Of a stretch of DNA of 64,000 bases, positions 62,756 to 64,000 are shown in pieces. The stretch spans positions 9,739,001 through 9,803,000 of the forward strand of contig NC_088326.1 of the NCBI RefSeq assembly GCF_910592395.1. Reading direction: 5' to 3'. The position numbers and the translations under genes were made by a program. Under the pieces are notes generated by a model that saw nothing but the letters and a program-made list of their open reading frames with translations, searched no databases and had not been told where the DNA came from. Each line of letters starts with the position of its first letter. Positions within the stretch are counted from its first letter, which is position 1. This stretch comes from Lineus longissimus (taxonomy: Eukaryota > Nemertea > Pilidiophora > Heteronemertea > Lineidae).

Positions 62756-64000
62756 GTGTGTGATCTCGTGCTGGTGTGTTCAGGCTCTCTGTAGCCGACT
62801 CCAGTGTATATTTTTGCCATTAACTCTATCAATATCGGTTGAATATGGACACGAGACCAGGTGCAACCGCCACTCGAGCGACATTTTTATTCCTTTGGCC
62901 GGTAGGCGACTTTTTTTGAATGTCACATCGGAGCAAGACCGATATCAGCAGAAAGTCGTCATGAATAACTGGATCGGAGCGGTTCCAATCCCCGGGCTTT
63001 ATGCCAAAGCTCTTGGCTGAGGCCAAACCAAGTGCAGGACCAAGAATATTCAAATTTATTCATAGTACCAATAGTATTAATCATCACTTCGGTTCAGTGT
63101 AAAATGTACATTTAATGTACGTACGTGCGGAGTTTTATTGTCTTTAGCCCCTTTCCCCACTGATCGATCAAAGCATCGAATCAAATTTGCCAATATGATG
63201 GCTGATAGTCAGCCTTGTTTGAAAAATTGCTTCCAAAATTAAATATCGGGCATCCTTAATATACTACCGGGGCCTGTGTCAGTGACTAATACATAAGTCG
63301 GTGGTGATATGCCCGTCGGTTAGGCAAAAACCGTGCTCAACACAAACTTGTTTCTTGAAATTTCTCATAGACATTCAAAAGCGAAACATTTATTTTGGCT
63401 ACCCGATACAAGCCGTTCTTAGACCGATATGATTATTCGTAAAATCGAACGATCCATAAAATATATTGCATTATTTTTCGTGCGTTTTTGTTTAACTGAT
63501 CGATACATATGGTCCAGTCAATGAATAAAAATACATTGATGCTTCACATTCAATCAGTTTGGAGCACCGGTGACAAATAGCGTCGATAGCATGGGTCAGT
63601 GGGTCCACCTTCGAACGACGTTGAGAGTAAAGGCAAGTGCACGCACAAAATAGGTACATTGTACTCTTAATTGATAATTTGTTTGATATGTACAGGACAA
63701 ACCTGCAGTGTATTTATCTCTATCTGTGTTGCAATTCGTTGGAGCTGGATGACCCCAACTGCACTATTTCTTTAACTATATTGCACATTTTCCTTGACAG
63801 GTTGGACATGCTCGATTCCACTGCCCGATTCTCTGCAATCTGGGAAATTTATTCTTCAGTGTGGCTATGTTTCAGTTAAAAATCTCTCGCTCATGTTAAT
63901 TTAGTAAAACATTTATTTATGAGTTGGTCGTTAGATCATAGGACAGGTGTGATATATCATTGCAGTTTACCTGCGATGCTTAATTCTTTAGGTCGATCGT

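Larger units (their letters stand above)
56101..64000. repeat. Tandem duplication block 3 (runs to window end)
   Basis: Begins at the equivalent of block 1 position 39934 (so it lacks exon 19). It is interrupted by the Harbinger element (59795-62569), continues through the equivalent of 44175, past the block 2 end, and to the equivalent of ~45410 at the window edge. More diverged from block 1 than most of block 2 is. The next bases outside the window should be a copy of the PAN-like signal-peptide exon. Confidence 0.95.

Noticed and set aside
1-64000. CRISPR array, viral insertion or bacterial contamination
   Set aside because: No spaced short direct repeats, no viral polymerase or capsid frames, and spliced animal genes throughout.

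Overview
This is a stretch of an intron-rich animal (metazoan) nuclear genome, most likely from a marine invertebrate. Evidence: GT-AG introns, short exons that join in phase, a type 3 adenylyl cyclase, a rhodopsin-family GPCR, secreted cysteine-rich proteins, a tRNA-derived SINE head, a PIF/Harbinger transposon and many short terminal-inverted-repeat (TIR) elements. The phylum cannot be fixed from sequence alone. There are no bacterial-type operons, rRNA genes, CRISPR arrays or recognisable viral genes.

Layout. (1) 1652-5093, + strand: a five-exon gene for a 147-residue secreted protein with two six-cysteine repeats; the start of its second exon is partly triplicated beside poly-G runs. (2) 5.2-12.0 kb: repeat-rich intergenic DNA. 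(3) 12066-14268, - strand: a three-exon, 339-residue class A GPCR. (4) 14.3-25.3 kb: no convincing gene, but a dense set of non-autonomous DNA transposons and foldback elements, one inserted into another and one with a clean 9-bp target-site duplication (TSD). (5) 25366-41521, + strand: a complete 21-exon adenylyl cyclase (ADCY3-like, 1079 residues) whose exon phases all agree. (6) 39.75-64 kb: the last two or three cyclase exons plus about 3-5 kb downstream occur three times (blocks 1, 2 and 3). Between blocks 1 and 2 lie a three-exon secreted PAN/apple-like gene (45485-49545) and an orphan EGF exon on the - strand. Block 3 is interrupted by a 2.8-kb Harbinger element (59795-62569) that carries a DDE transposase with one in-frame stop and a Myb/SANT-like partner gene.

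Functionally, the GPCR and the cyclase are both signalling proteins, but their closeness is not evidence of a shared pathway. The most notable feature is the recent tandem duplication of the catalytic C2 end of the cyclase together with a PAN-like exon. Its copies show mosaic similarity (gene conversion or assembly mosaic), a substitution in a catalytic-loop lysine in one copy, and transposon insertions present in some copies and absent from others, which give the events a relative order.
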